The notes under the pieces were generated by a model, which did no database searches, had not been told where the DNA came from, and saw only the letters and a program-made list of their open reading frames with translations. DNA of 12,862 nt from Bordetella parapertussis (GTDB lineage: Bacteria; Pseudomonadota; Gammaproteobacteria; Burkholderiales; Burkholderiaceae_C), in the NCBI GenBank assembly GCA_943328885.2, contig CALQBT020000027.1, forward strand, positions 1 to 12,862, read 5' to 3'. How positions within the stretch are numbered: position 1 is the first letter of the stretch; every line of letters starts with the position of its first letter. Of this stretch, positions 1 to 7,183 are shown piece by piece. The position numbers and the translations under genes are program-made.

Positions 1-126
1 CCAAGTCCTGGCCATGCCAATTGTCCTCGCAGCGTCGAGGCCAGCCGCACCAGCGCTCTTTCTCCCCGCCAGCCCCTGATCTCCGCCCAGCGCCCCGGCG
101 TCGGCACGATCCAGCCAGGACGACCC

Positions 127-1302
127 ATGTCGCAATCGCTACACCCCATGCTCAACATCGCCATCAAGGCAGCGCGCGCTGCAGGGGCGATCATCAACCG
201 GGGCTCGCAGGATCTGGACCTGCTCAAGATCACCAGCAAGGGGCCGAACGACTTCGTCACCGAAGTCGACCAGGCAGCAGAGGCCGTGATCATCGAAACC
301 CTGCTCACGGCCTACCCGGGCCACGGCATCCTGGCCGAAGAATCAGGCCGCGAGCATGGCTCCAGGGACAGCGAGTTCACCTGGATCATCGACCCGCTGG
401 ACGGCACGACCAACTTTCTGCACGGCTTGCCGGTCTACGCGGTGTCGATCGCGCTGGCCTTCCGCGGGGTGGTGCAGCAGGCGGTGGTCTACGACCCGAG
501 CCGCAATGACTTGTTCTACGCCTCACGCGGGCGCGGCGCTTTTCTCAACGACAAGCGGCTGCGCGTGTCCAAGCGCACGCGGCTCGCCGACTCGCTGATC
601 GGCACCGGCTTCCCGTTCCGCCGTGGCGACAACCTGCAGCGCTACATGAAGATGTTCGAGGCCGTGACGCTGGCTTGCGCCGGACTGCGCAGGCCGGGCG
701 CTGCTGCACTCGACCTGTGTTATGTCGCCGCAGGCTGGTACGACGGATTCTTCGAGACCGGCCTGCAACCCTGGGACATGGCCGCTGGCACGCTGATGAT
801 CACCGAGGCCGGCGGCCTGGTGGGCAACTTCACCGGCGAGTCCGATTTTCTCTACCAGCGCGAACTGGTGGCCGGCAACCCCAAGGTCTACGGCCAGCTC
901 GTGTCGCTGCTGTCGCCCTATACCCGGGTGATCAAGGGCGACGAAGCTGGCGACAGCCTGACCGCTCTGGTGGCCGACACCGGCGCCACAGCCTCGGACA
1001 GCGTGCTCGCAGCGCTGTCGGCCGGCATCGCCGTGGCCGAACCTGCAGCGGCCGTCGATGCCAGCGCGCCGGTGCTCGAGCGCGAGCGCAAGCCGGTGCG
1101 CATCCGCAAGATCGAGGGCCAAGACCAGCCCGCGGCAGGCAGTGGCCATGAAGATCGCCGACCCCGCGCAGCCAGGCCCGATGCCCGCGCTGATTTCAGG
1201 GGCGGTGACCGGGGACCCCAGGGCTCGGGCGAGCGCCGCGGCGCTGCGCCATCGGCCACGCCGTTCAAGCCCAGGCGCAAGCCCGGCGACCCGCCGTTCT
1301 GA
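127..1302 (+). CDS. suhB: Inositol-1-monophosphatase family protein SuhB with long C-terminal tail
   Basis: This is a Mg2+-dependent inositol monophosphatase fold protein; in E. coli SuhB also acts with NusA in rRNA transcription antitermination. The core (residues 1 to about 270) carries the family metal and phosphate motifs: Glu71-Glu72 in [15 protein letters not shown] at 89-96 and PWDMAAG at 215-221 with Asp217. [12 protein letters not shown] at 186-197 also closely matches SuhB. The start is the ATG at 127, preceded by an AGGA about seven bases upstream; the MLNIA segment seen near the N-terminus of SuhB proteins follows at residue 8. The protein is 391 residues against about 267 in E. 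coli. The extra ~120 residues are first Ala-rich and acidic, then Arg/Pro/Gly-rich and basic, with no recognisable domain. Family assignment is very secure; the role of the tail is unknown. Confidence 0.95.
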   Translation: MSQSLHPMLNIAIKAARAAGAIINRGSQDLDLLKITSKGPNDFVTEVDQAAEAVIIETLLTAYPGHGILAEESGREHGSRDSEFTWIIDPLDGTTNFLHGLPVYAVSIALAFRGVVQQAVVYDPSRNDLFYASRGRGAFLNDKRLRVSKRTRLADSLIGTGFPFRRGDNLQRYMKMFEAVTLACAGLRRPGAAALDLCYVAAGWYDGFFETGLQPWDMAAGTLMITEAGGLVGNFTGESDFLYQRELVAGNPKVYGQLVSLLSPYTRVIKGDEAGDSLTALVADTGATASDSVLAALSAGIAVAEPAAAVDASAPVLERERKPVRIRKIEGQDQPAAGSGHEDRRPRAARPDARADFRGGDRGPQGSGERRGAAPSATPFKPRRKPGDPPF

Positions 1303-1487
1303 TGGCCTCAAGGGCTGGAAACTGCGACTTCGGATCGCCTGCGCTGGCCCATGGTGACCGCACGGCGATGGCACAGCGCTCGGTTCAAGCGCTCGCCAAT
1401 TGGCTGCCGAAGTCGCTGCGCCAGAGCCGCCGCGCCGATGGCTGCGATGCGCAGAGCGTGCCCTAGAATCGATCTTGAGGATCCAAG
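1303..1487. other. Intergenic region with two inverted repeats
   Basis: No gene is visible in this 185-base gap between suhB and the coiled-coil gene. It contains a 10-bp perfect inverted repeat, GCGACTTCGG at 1324-1333 and CCGAAGTCGC at 1407-1416. Nested inside is AGCGCT at 1375-1380 and 1388-1393 around a 7-base loop, extended by GGCG (1364-1367) against CGCC (1394-1397). The transcript could fold into a long-range stem enclosing a smaller hairpin. There is no T-tract, so a standard intrinsic terminator is not supported. Confidence 0.4.
1464..1469 (+). promoter_or_regulatory. Possible -10 box for the coiled-coil/cyclase unit
   Basis: TAGAAT (one mismatch to TATAAT) lies 18 bases before the start codon at 1488. 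No convincing -35 element is seen 16-18 bases upstream, so this is only a candidate. Confidence 0.25.
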
Positions 1488-2045
1488 ATGCCTGCCGCAA
1501 GGACAGAAAACCCGAATAGTGAGTTGTTCGCGGCACAAGCCGAAATGCGCGACCTGCAGCGGGCAGTCATCGCCATGCGCAGCGAACTCGAGATCGCTCA
1601 GTTCCGCCGCGAGACGGAAGTCCAGCAAGCGCAAGCCGAGGCACGCGACGAGATCAAGCTGCTCAAAGCCACCGCCACCAGTTTGCGCGATGCGCTTGAG
1701 CAGGCCGCGATCGCCAAGGATGTCGCCGTGCAGGCAGCTCGGGCAGCGGCAGCCGCGGAGATCGCACAGCTCAAAGCCTCTTCGATCGCGCTGCGCGATC
1801 AGCTTGAGCTGACCCGCATCAGCACTGAAACAATGGTCCAGGCAGCACAAGCAACTCGCGCCAGCGAGATCTTGCAGCTCAAGGCTACGGCCGCGGCGCT
1901 TCGCGAGCAGTTGGAGGAATCGCGATTCAGTGCCGAGGCCGACATCCAGGCCGAGCGCCAAAGCGCGCAGGACGAGCTCGCACAGCTGAAGTCATCCATC
2001 GTCGCGATGCGCGACGCGATGGACCGCAAACTCGCACAACCATGA
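1488..2045 (+). CDS. Predicted coiled-coil protein of five 36-residue repeats, coupled to the cyclase
   Basis: I do not recognise this 185-residue protein as a named family. It has no signal peptide, no membrane segment and no Cys, Trp, Gly or Tyr, and is rich in Ala, Glu, Gln, Arg and Leu, as expected of a continuous helix. From residue 12 the sequence repeats with an exact 36-residue period: 12-47, 48-83, 84-119, 120-155 and a last unit of 30 residues at 156-185. Shared positions are Glu8, Ile/Leu/Met9, Leu12, Lys13, Leu/Met19-Arg20 (mostly followed by Asp/Glu), Leu23, Glu24 and often Val/Ile34-Gln35; the core reads E-I-x-x-L-K then A-L-R-D-x-L-E. The start ATG has GAGG seven bases upstream (1477-1480). 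The stop overlaps the next start as ATGA, so translation is probably coupled to the cyclase. A scaffold or partner of the cyclase is inference only. Confidence 0.8.
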   Translation: MPAARTENPNSELFAAQAEMRDLQRAVIAMRSELEIAQFRRETEVQQAQAEARDEIKLLKATATSLRDALEQAAIAKDVAVQAARAAAAAEIAQLKASSIALRDQLELTRISTETMVQAAQATRASEILQLKATAAALREQLEESRFSAEADIQAERQSAQDELAQLKSSIVAMRDAMDRKLAQP

Positions 2046-4351
2046 GCGAAACAAACACCAGTCTCAACAAGACCCGCCGGCAAGGCGTTTCGACACCGAG
2101 CTCCGCGTCGACACAGAAACGGCGGCTGCGCGAGCTGGAGTTGCTGCTCGAGGTCTCGCGCAAGATGTCGGCCACCGAATCGCTGGACGAGGCGCTCAGC
2201 ACCTTGCTTGAAGCCTGCGTCACAGAACTCGGCGTCGAACGTGGCACGCTTTTTCTCAACGACCGGGAAACCAACGAGCTCTACTCGCGGGTGGCGCAGG
2301 GCTCTTTCCAGCGCGAGATCCGAATCTTCAACACCACCGGTGTGGCCGGCCATGTGTTCACCACCGGCCAGAGCGCCATCGTCCCGGACGCGTATGCGGA
2401 CCCGCGATTCAACCGCAGCGTGGACGAGCGCACAGGATTCGTCACCAGAAACCTCCTGTGTGTGCCGATCAGGACCGCCAAAGGCCTGGTGTTCGGCGTG
2501 GCGCAACTGCTGAACCGCAGAGACGGCCAGTTCACGCCGGCGGACCTGTCGCTGCTCGAGCAAATGGCGGGGCAGGGCGCGATGGCACTGCAGAGCGCGC
2601 AGATGATCGAGCAGGTGGAGCGGGTGCGCAAACAAGAGCTCGAGTTCGTCAACATCGTCTCCGAGATGACGTCCGACATCAAGCTCGGATCGCTGCTGCA
2701 AAAAGTGATGGGCGAGGCCACGCGAATGCTCAATGCGGAGCGCTCGACCCTGTTTCTCAACGACGAGAAGTCCAAGGAGCTGTGGTCCGAAGTCGGCCAG
2801 GGGCTGGAGTCGCTGCAGATCCGGCTGCCCAACCACCTCGGCATTGCCGGTGCTGTGTTCCAGTCTGGCCAGACCATCAACATCCCCTACGCCTACGCCG
2901 ACCTGCGTTTCAACCCGGCCTTCGACAAAAAGACCAACTACTTCACCCGCTCGATCCTGTGCGTGCCGGTGGTCAACAAGCTGGGCAAGACCATCGGCGT
3001 GACCCAGGTGCTGAACAAGCACGGCGGGCCGTTCTCCCAAGAGGACGAGGCACGGTTGCGCGCGTTCACAGCGCAGGTGTCGATCGCACTCGAGAACGCC
3101 AAGCTCTTTGCCGACGTGCAGGCGATGAAGAACTACAACGAGGCGATGTTGGAGTCGATGTCCAACGGCCTGATCACGCTCGACGCTCAGGAGCGCGTGG
3201 CCACTTGCAACGCAGCCGGATTGCGCATCTTGCAGACCAAGACCAAGGACATCGTGCAAGTGGCGGTCGCCGACTTCTTTGGCGAGCACAACGCCTGGGT
3301 TCTCGACAAGCTCAAGCTCGTCGCCGAGACCGGCGAACAGCAGATCAGCGTGGACGCGCCGCTGCACATCGGCGATGCGACGCTGTCGGTGAACTTCACC
3401 GTTCAGCCCCTGCTCAACGTCGAACAGCAGCGCATCGGGTCGATGATCGTGCTAGAGGACATCAGCTCGGAACATCGACTGAAGTCGACGATGTCGCGCT
3501 ACATGGACCCAGGGATCGCGGACCGGTTGCTCGCCTCAGGCACCGACCTGCTGGGTGGCCAGGATGTCGAGGCCACGGTGCTGTTCTCAGACATCCGCGG
3601 CTTCACCACGCTGACCGAGCAACTCGGACCGCAGGGCACGGTGGCACTGCTCAACGAGTACTTCACGCTGATGGTCGACTGCCTGCACAAGGAAGAGGGC
3701 ATGCTCGACAAGTTCATTGGCGACGCAGTGATGGCCGCCTTCGGCATCCCGGTGCCCCACGCGGACGACCCCGATCGCGCGGTGCGCACCGCCATCGCGA
3801 TGCTCACGACGCTCGACAGTTGGAACCGGCAGCGCGCCACCGAGGGCAAGCTGCCGGTCAACATCGGCATCGGTCTGAACACCGACCGGGTCGTGTCGGG
3901 CAACATCGGCTCGCAAAAACGGATGGATTTCACCATCATCGGCGACGGTGTGAACCTCGCCGCCCGGCTCGAGTCGGCTTGCAAGCAATATGGCGCCAAG
4001 CTGCTGATCAGCGAGCTCACCTTCAGAAAGCTCAAGGGCACCTACCGGACCCGCGAGATCGACCTCGCTGTGGTCAAGGGCAAGACCCAACCGGTGGCGG
4101 TGGTCGAGGTGCTCGACTTCCACACCGAGGAATCCTTCCCGAACATCGTCGAGGTGCTGAGCTTGTTCAAGGACGGCTTGGCGAAGTACCGCGCCCGCCA
4201 CTGGGAGGAGGCGACGCACCTCTTTCGCCAAGCCCTCGAACTCAACCCCCACGACAAACCCAGCCTGATGCATATCGAGCGCAGCCAGTACCTGAGCGAC
4301 AACCCACCGCCGCCGGACTGGGACGGCGCCTGGGTGCTCGAGAGCAAGTAG
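2042..4351 (+). CDS. Class III adenylate cyclase, GAF-GAF-PAS-cyclase-TPR-like (CyaB1/CyaB2-like)
   Basis: This 769-residue, apparently cytosolic enzyme should make cAMP from ATP. Visible domain order: GAF1 about 47-185, helical linker, GAF2 about 214-353, PAS about 366-480, a linker ending in SRYMDPGIADRLL typical of cyclase transducer segments, the catalytic domain about 505-690, and a TPR-like C-terminus about 707-751 followed by a WDG segment. Metal-binding aspartates are Asp517 (FSDIRGFT) and Asp561 (DKFIGDAVM). Base-specifying residues Lys557 and Thr631 (MDFTIIGDG) match the Lys/Thr pair of CyaB1-type adenylate cyclases rather than the Glu/Cys of guanylate cyclases. Transition-state residues Asn638 and Arg642 are present, so the domain looks active. 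GAF2 keeps a complete NKFDE motif (Asn325, Lys326, Phe331, Asp335, Glu336); GAF1 has a degenerate one (Asn158, Arg159, Phe164, Asp168, Leu169). In CyaB1/CyaB2 the GAF domains bind cAMP and stimulate the enzyme; the same is inferred here. The start ATG overlaps the preceding stop. Confidence 0.95.
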   Translation: MSETNTSLNKTRRQGVSTPSSASTQKRRLRELELLLEVSRKMSATESLDEALSTLLEACVTELGVERGTLFLNDRETNELYSRVAQGSFQREIRIFNTTGVAGHVFTTGQSAIVPDAYADPRFNRSVDERTGFVTRNLLCVPIRTAKGLVFGVAQLLNRRDGQFTPADLSLLEQMAGQGAMALQSAQMIEQVERVRKQELEFVNIVSEMTSDIKLGSLLQKVMGEATRMLNAERSTLFLNDEKSKELWSEVGQGLESLQIRLPNHLGIAGAVFQSGQTINIPYAYADLRFNPAFDKKTNYFTRSILCVPVVNKLGKTIGVTQVLNKHGGPFSQEDEARLRAFTAQVSIALENAKLFADVQAMKNYNEAMLESMSNGLITLDAQERVATCNAAGLRILQTKTKDIVQVAVADFFGEHNAWVLDKLKLVAETGEQQISVDAPLHIGDATLSVNFTVQPLLNVEQQRIGSMIVLEDISSEHRLKSTMSRYMDPGIADRLLASGTDLLGGQDVEATVLFSDIRGFTTLTEQLGPQGTVALLNEYFTLMVDCLHKEEGMLDKFIGDAVMAAFGIPVPHADDPDRAVRTAIAMLTTLDSWNRQRATEGKLPVNIGIGLNTDRVVSGNIGSQKRMDFTIIGDGVNLAARLESACKQYGAKLLISELTFRKLKGTYRTREIDLAVVKGKTQPVAVVEVLDFHTEESFPNIVEVLSLFKDGLAKYRARHWEEATHLFRQALELNPHDKPSLMHIERSQYLSDNPPPPDWDGAWVLESK

Positions 4352-4363
4352 GCGCCAGCGCGG

Positions 4364-4383
4364 CTGAAGTTCGCCGACTTCAG
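4364..4383. terminator. Short hairpin between convergent genes
   Basis: CTGAAGT (4364-4370) and ACTTCAG (4377-4383) form a perfect 7-bp stem with a 6-base loop, 12 bases after the cyclase stop and facing the convergent MaoC gene. There is no T-tract on either side, so terminator function is uncertain. Confidence 0.35.
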
Positions 4384-4444
4384 ATCGGCCGACCCTACCC
4401 GAACCGGCAGAGCCGAAGATGCGAATCCGGGAGAGGGGGCCAGC

Positions 4445-5317
4445 TCAGGGATGCAAGCTCGCGCGGCCGTGGCTCAGCACGACGACGTCGCGCTCGACCA
4501 AGCGGCCGCGGAAAGCCACTTCGTCGTCGGCCACGCGCCAGCACTCGAGTCGGATCGTCTCGCCTGGGAACACCGGCGAGGACAAGCGGGCGTGGATCGA
4601 TTTCAGCCGCGATGGATCATGGTCGCAAAACGCCTGCACGATGCCGTGGCAGGCCACGCCATAAGTCGCCAGACCGTGCAGGATCGGCCGCGGAAAACCG
4701 GCCCTGGCGGCGAACGCTGGGTCCACATGCAGCGGATTGAAGTCGCCCGACAGCCGGTACAACAGCGCGGCGTCGCGCCGGGTCGGCAGTTCTAGCACCC
4801 GATCGGGCGCGGTCTCCGGGGTGGCCGGCAAGGCCGGTGCCGGCGCGTCGCCACCGCCGTTGACCGAAAACCCGCCGTCACCGCGCAGAAACAGTGCAGC
4901 CTCGGTGCTGGCGATCAGCGCGCCGCTGGCCTCGTCAAAGAGGGTCTTCTCGACCTGCATCACCGCGCCCCGGCCCACGCCCTTGTCGACGATGCGCAGC
5001 ACACGGCTGCGACCAATCAGTGTGGCCTCAGCGGGCAGCGGCGAATGCAGCGTCACGCCTTGCTCGCCGTGCACCAGCTTGACGAAATCCATGCCCAGTT
5101 CGGCCCGGTCGCGCATCCAGAAACCGGGCGACGCCAGCACCGCCGCCATGGTCGGCAGCGCGACCAAGTCGGCCTCGTAGGTGAAGCGAAGTTGACGCGC
5201 ATCGAGCGGGTCGGCACCCACCCCCACGCCCAGCGCATAGAGAATGGTGTCCTTGCTGCTGTAGCTGTGGCGCACATCGCCTGAGCGCCAGGCCATGGCT
5301 TTTTCGTAGTCGATCAT
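4445..5317 (-). CDS. MaoC-family (hydratase 2-type) enoyl-CoA hydratase/dehydratase
   Basis: The protein has the double hot-dog layout of MaoC/hydratase-2 enzymes, which hydrate trans-2-enoyl-CoA to (R)-3-hydroxyacyl-CoA. The N-terminal half carries YSSKDTILYALGVG (residues 19-32). The C-terminal half carries the active motif LSGDFNPLHVDP (189-200) with Asp192, Asn194 and His197 as expected catalytic residues, followed by the HGLATYG segment at 214-220. The 290-residue length is normal for the two-domain form. I chose the ATG at 5317 (MIDYEKAM); an in-frame TTG at 5344 would add nine residues that look unlike the family. No strong Shine-Dalgarno sequence precedes 5317. The gene lies 48 bases after the SDR gene on the same strand, so the two probably share a transcript and act on consecutive steps. 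Confidence 0.9.
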   Translation of the reverse strand: MIDYEKAMAWRSGDVRHSYSSKDTILYALGVGVGADPLDARQLRFTYEADLVALPTMAAVLASPGFWMRDRAELGMDFVKLVHGEQGVTLHSPLPAEATLIGRSRVLRIVDKGVGRGAVMQVEKTLFDEASGALIASTEAALFLRGDGGFSVNGGGDAPAPALPATPETAPDRVLELPTRRDAALLYRLSGDFNPLHVDPAFAARAGFPRPILHGLATYGVACHGIVQAFCDHDPSRLKSIHARLSSPVFPGETIRLECWRVADDEVAFRGRLVERDVVVLSHGRASLHP

Positions 5318-5365
5318 CGATTGGACTCGGTCGGTGGGTGGCAACTGCGCAGGAGCAGCAGGCCG

Positions 5366-6139
5366 TCAAAGGGTGATGTGATAGCCGCCGTTGACCGCGA
5401 TGTGTTGGCCGGTGATGTAGCTCGCACCGTCCGACAGCAGGAAACACACCGTCTTGACCACCTCTTCCGGGGTCGCCCAGCGGCCCATCGGGATCTGTGC
5501 CAGCATCCCGTCTCGGAACTTTTCGCCGCGGACCACCTCGGTCATCGGCGTCTCGACCACGCCGAAGCAGACCGAGTTGGTGCGGATGTTGTACCGGCCC
5601 CATTCGCGCGCCGCGCTCATCGTGATGCCCAGCATGCCGGCCTTGGCCGCGGCGTAGTTGACCTGCCCGATCGAACCCTTGCGACCGGCGTCGGACGAGA
5701 TGTTGACGATCGACCCGCCGCTCTTGTCACCAGCTCTTGCGCGCTCGAGCATGTGACGGCCTGCTGCCTGCAGCCAATAGAAAGTGCCGGTGAGGTGGAC
5801 ATCGATCACTTGCTGCCAATGGTGGGCAGTCATCTTCTCGATCATCGCCGGCCGGATGATGCCGGCGTTGTTGACCAGGCCATGCACCGCGCCGAAGCGC
5901 TCGACCGCTTGCGCGACGGTTTGCGCGGCCAGTTCGGCATCGACGACGCTGCCGACCACCGCCAGCACGCGATCAGCCGGCAGCGGCGCCAGCGCCGCCT
6001 GCAAGGTCTCGGCGTTGAGGTCGACCGCGACGACGTTGGCACCGAGCGCGATGCCCAACTCGGCGATCGCCTTGCCGATGCCTTGGCCGGCGCCGGTGAC
6101 GATCAGGGTTCGTCCGGCGAGGGAGACGATGGGGTCCAT
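5366..6139 (-). CDS. NAD-type short-chain dehydrogenase (3-hydroxyacyl-CoA dehydrogenase or related)
   Basis: This 257-residue classical SDR has the nucleotide-binding motif TGAGQGIG (15-22), the NNAG motif (90-93) and the catalytic Ser149, Tyr162 and Lys166 (YAAAK). Asp40 at the end of the second strand favours NAD(H) over NADP(H). The usual catalytic Asn of the NxxG motif is replaced by His115 (DVHLTGTF), as in the dehydrogenase part of peroxisomal multifunctional enzyme 2 (HSD17B4). With the adjacent MaoC hydratase it resembles a split multifunctional enzyme 2 acting on (R)-3-hydroxyacyl-CoA; a FabG-like or other alcohol dehydrogenase role is also possible. The start is the ATG at 6139, which has AAGGA six bases upstream; a longer frame to 6217 would run through the palindrome and is not family-like. 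It is the first gene after the strong promoter at 6233-6261. Confidence 0.92.
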   Translation of the reverse strand: MDPIVSLAGRTLIVTGAGQGIGKAIAELGIALGANVVAVDLNAETLQAALAPLPADRVLAVVGSVVDAELAAQTVAQAVERFGAVHGLVNNAGIIRPAMIEKMTAHHWQQVIDVHLTGTFYWLQAAGRHMLERARAGDKSGGSIVNISSDAGRKGSIGQVNYAAAKAGMLGITMSAAREWGRYNIRTNSVCFGVVETPMTEVVRGEKFRDGMLAQIPMGRWATPEEVVKTVCFLLSDGASYITGQHIAVNGGYHITL

Positions 6140-6187
6140 GCACAGTCCTTGTGGGTGATGTTGCGGGTGGGGGTTGCGGCTGTTGTT

Positions 6188-6208
6188 GCCGGTCGCAATG
6201 CGACCGGC
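6188..6208. promoter_or_regulatory. Perfect 21-bp palindrome in the SDR leader
   Basis: Arms GCCGGTCGCA (6188-6197) and TGCGACCGGC (6199-6208) are perfect reverse complements around a single central base. As DNA this suits a dimeric regulator. As RNA it would give a 9-bp GC-rich stem with an AAT loop in the leader of the SDR-MaoC transcript, about 50 bases before the start codon. No T-tract follows, so it is not a standard terminator. Confidence 0.6.
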
Positions 6209-6221
6209 TGCACACATTTCA

Positions 6222-6232
6222 TGGTAGAACCA
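6222..6232. promoter_or_regulatory. Probable GntR/FadR-family operator TGGT-N3-ACCA
   Basis: TGGT-AGA-ACCA is an 11-bp dyad matching the TGGT/ACCA half-site style of FadR-subfamily GntR regulators such as PdhR. It directly follows the -10 box on the minus strand and covers the predicted transcription start of the SDR-MaoC unit, the classic position for repression. The regulator gene lies immediately upstream. Confidence 0.6.
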
Positions 6233-6261
6233 ATGATATTCCCGACCCGATCCACGGTCAA
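6233..6261 (-). promoter_or_regulatory. Near-consensus sigma-70 promoter for SDR-MaoC
   Basis: On the minus strand TTGACC (6261-6256, five of six to TTGACA) and TATCAT (6238-6233, five of six to TATAAT) are spaced by exactly 17 bases. The start codon of the SDR gene at 6139 lies about 90 bases downstream, leaving a leader that holds the 21-bp palindrome. Confidence 0.65.
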
Positions 6262-6301
6262 CCCGGGCCAGGCCCTAGGGGCTTGCTGCGCTGGGTGGGG
6301 A

Positions 6302-7141
6302 TCAGGGCTCAGGGCCGCCGGCCAGAGGCTTGACGACAGGGCTGCGGCGCTTGCGCGGCCTTGCCCCGCCGTTCTTGGCGTCAACCCTTGACAGGTAGCT
6401 GCGCTGCAGCCGCTTCAGACTCGTCTCCATTTCGGCCACCGCGGCCTCGACATCGCCCGCTTCCAGGTGTTTCATGAAACGCCGGCGCGACGGCAGCACG
6501 AAAGCATTCTGGTATTCGCCGATCTTGTGGATGAAGTACTTCAGCACATCAAGCACGCCGTTCATCATGATCGCCATGATCGGGTTGCCGGTCATGCGCG
6601 CGAGGATGCGGTGAAAGTCCAGGTGCTTCTCGGCCCGCAGCGGGAAATCGCCGCGTGCCGCAGCGGCTTCAGCTTCGGCAATGTTGGTGTTGAGGTCAGC
6701 AAGGTCTTGCGCGCTCGCCCGCGCGCAGGCCTCGCGCACGATGATGGTCTCGAGCCAGATCCGGGCTTCGGTCAACTGCGCCGGCGCGATCGTCCCCAGG
6801 TGGTACATGTCGAGCAAACCCGTGACGATGGCCTGCCCGCTGCGTTCGCTGATGAAAGCACCGCCACTGGCGCCTTTTTGCAACCGGATCAAGCCGGCGT
6901 GCTCAAGCGAGCGCAAGGCCTCTCGCAAGGTGTTGCGCGAAACACCGAACTGTTCGGACAGCGCGCGCTCTGACGGCAAGCGACTGCCGACCTTGAGCCG
7001 GCCCTCGATCCACGCGTTGCGGATCTGGGTGGCGATCTCCTCGAAAGCCCGCGCCGATCGGATGGGCTCGAACTTGGCGGGCGGGCCCGACAGGCTCTGG
7101 TCGAGAGCATGGACAGCGGTCTGGGGCTTGGTGTTGGGCAA
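6302..7141 (-). CDS. GntR-family transcriptional regulator, FadR subfamily (HTH + FCD)
   Basis: The N-terminal winged helix-turn-helix spans about residues 30-100, with LPSERALSEQFGVSRNTLRE (55-74) as the recognition region. The FCD ligand domain covers about 120-250. FCD domains usually bind a metal through one Asp and three His. Here Asp175 and His177 (HLDFHRIL) are present, but the second His falls in SRRRFM (218-223, an Arg) and the third appears to be Ser241, so the metal site looks degraded. A basic tail follows (RPRKRR, 261-266). The start is a TTG at 7141 with GAGG six bases upstream; the next in-frame Met is residue 112, inside the FCD domain, so TTG is the only sensible start. It sits between the dehydrogenase genes and the SDR-MaoC pair and most likely represses the cluster, with an acyl-CoA as ligand (inferred). 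Confidence 0.92.
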   Translation of the reverse strand: MPNTKPQTAVHALDQSLSGPPAKFEPIRSARAFEEIATQIRNAWIEGRLKVGSRLPSERALSEQFGVSRNTLREALRSLEHAGLIRLQKGASGGAFISERSGQAIVTGLLDMYHLGTIAPAQLTEARIWLETIIVREACARASAQDLADLNTNIAEAEAAAARGDFPLRAEKHLDFHRILARMTGNPIMAIMMNGVLDVLKYFIHKIGEYQNAFVLPSRRRFMKHLEAGDVEAAVAEMETSLKRLQRSYLSRVDAKNGGARPRKRRSPVVKPLAGGPEP

Positions 7142-7183
7142 GGGAGACCTCTCTTCGCGGTTCTGGCGCGCAGGGCTGCGACC

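Noticed and set aside
1..126. Possible divergent trmJ gene upstream of suhB, as in some betaproteobacteria
   Set aside because: The only minus-strand ATG near the edge (15-13) is not followed by TrmJ-like residues and lacks a ribosome site. Nothing coding is supported here.
1308..1961. Antisense frame opposite the coiled-coil gene that also shows repeats
   Set aside because: The repeats are just the mirror of the 36-residue units. The sense frame has a good ribosome site and ATGA coupling.
1521..2042. Tandem DNA repeat or CRISPR-like array
   Set aside because: The 108-base units are diverged at the DNA level and keep only protein similarity; there are no constant repeats with variable spacers.
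1799..3367. Long antisense frame across the cyclase (522 codons)
   Set aside because: Composition typical of a GC-rich shadow; the sense strand holds clear GAF and PAS domains.
2458..4740. 760-codon + strand frame overlapping the cyclase and the MaoC gene
   Set aside because: Arg/Ala/Gly-rich without any domain, and it crosses the boundary between two convergent, well-supported genes.
5318..5344. TTG start extending the MaoC protein by nine residues
   Set aside because: The added residues do not fit the family, and ATG at 5317 gives the usual N-terminus.
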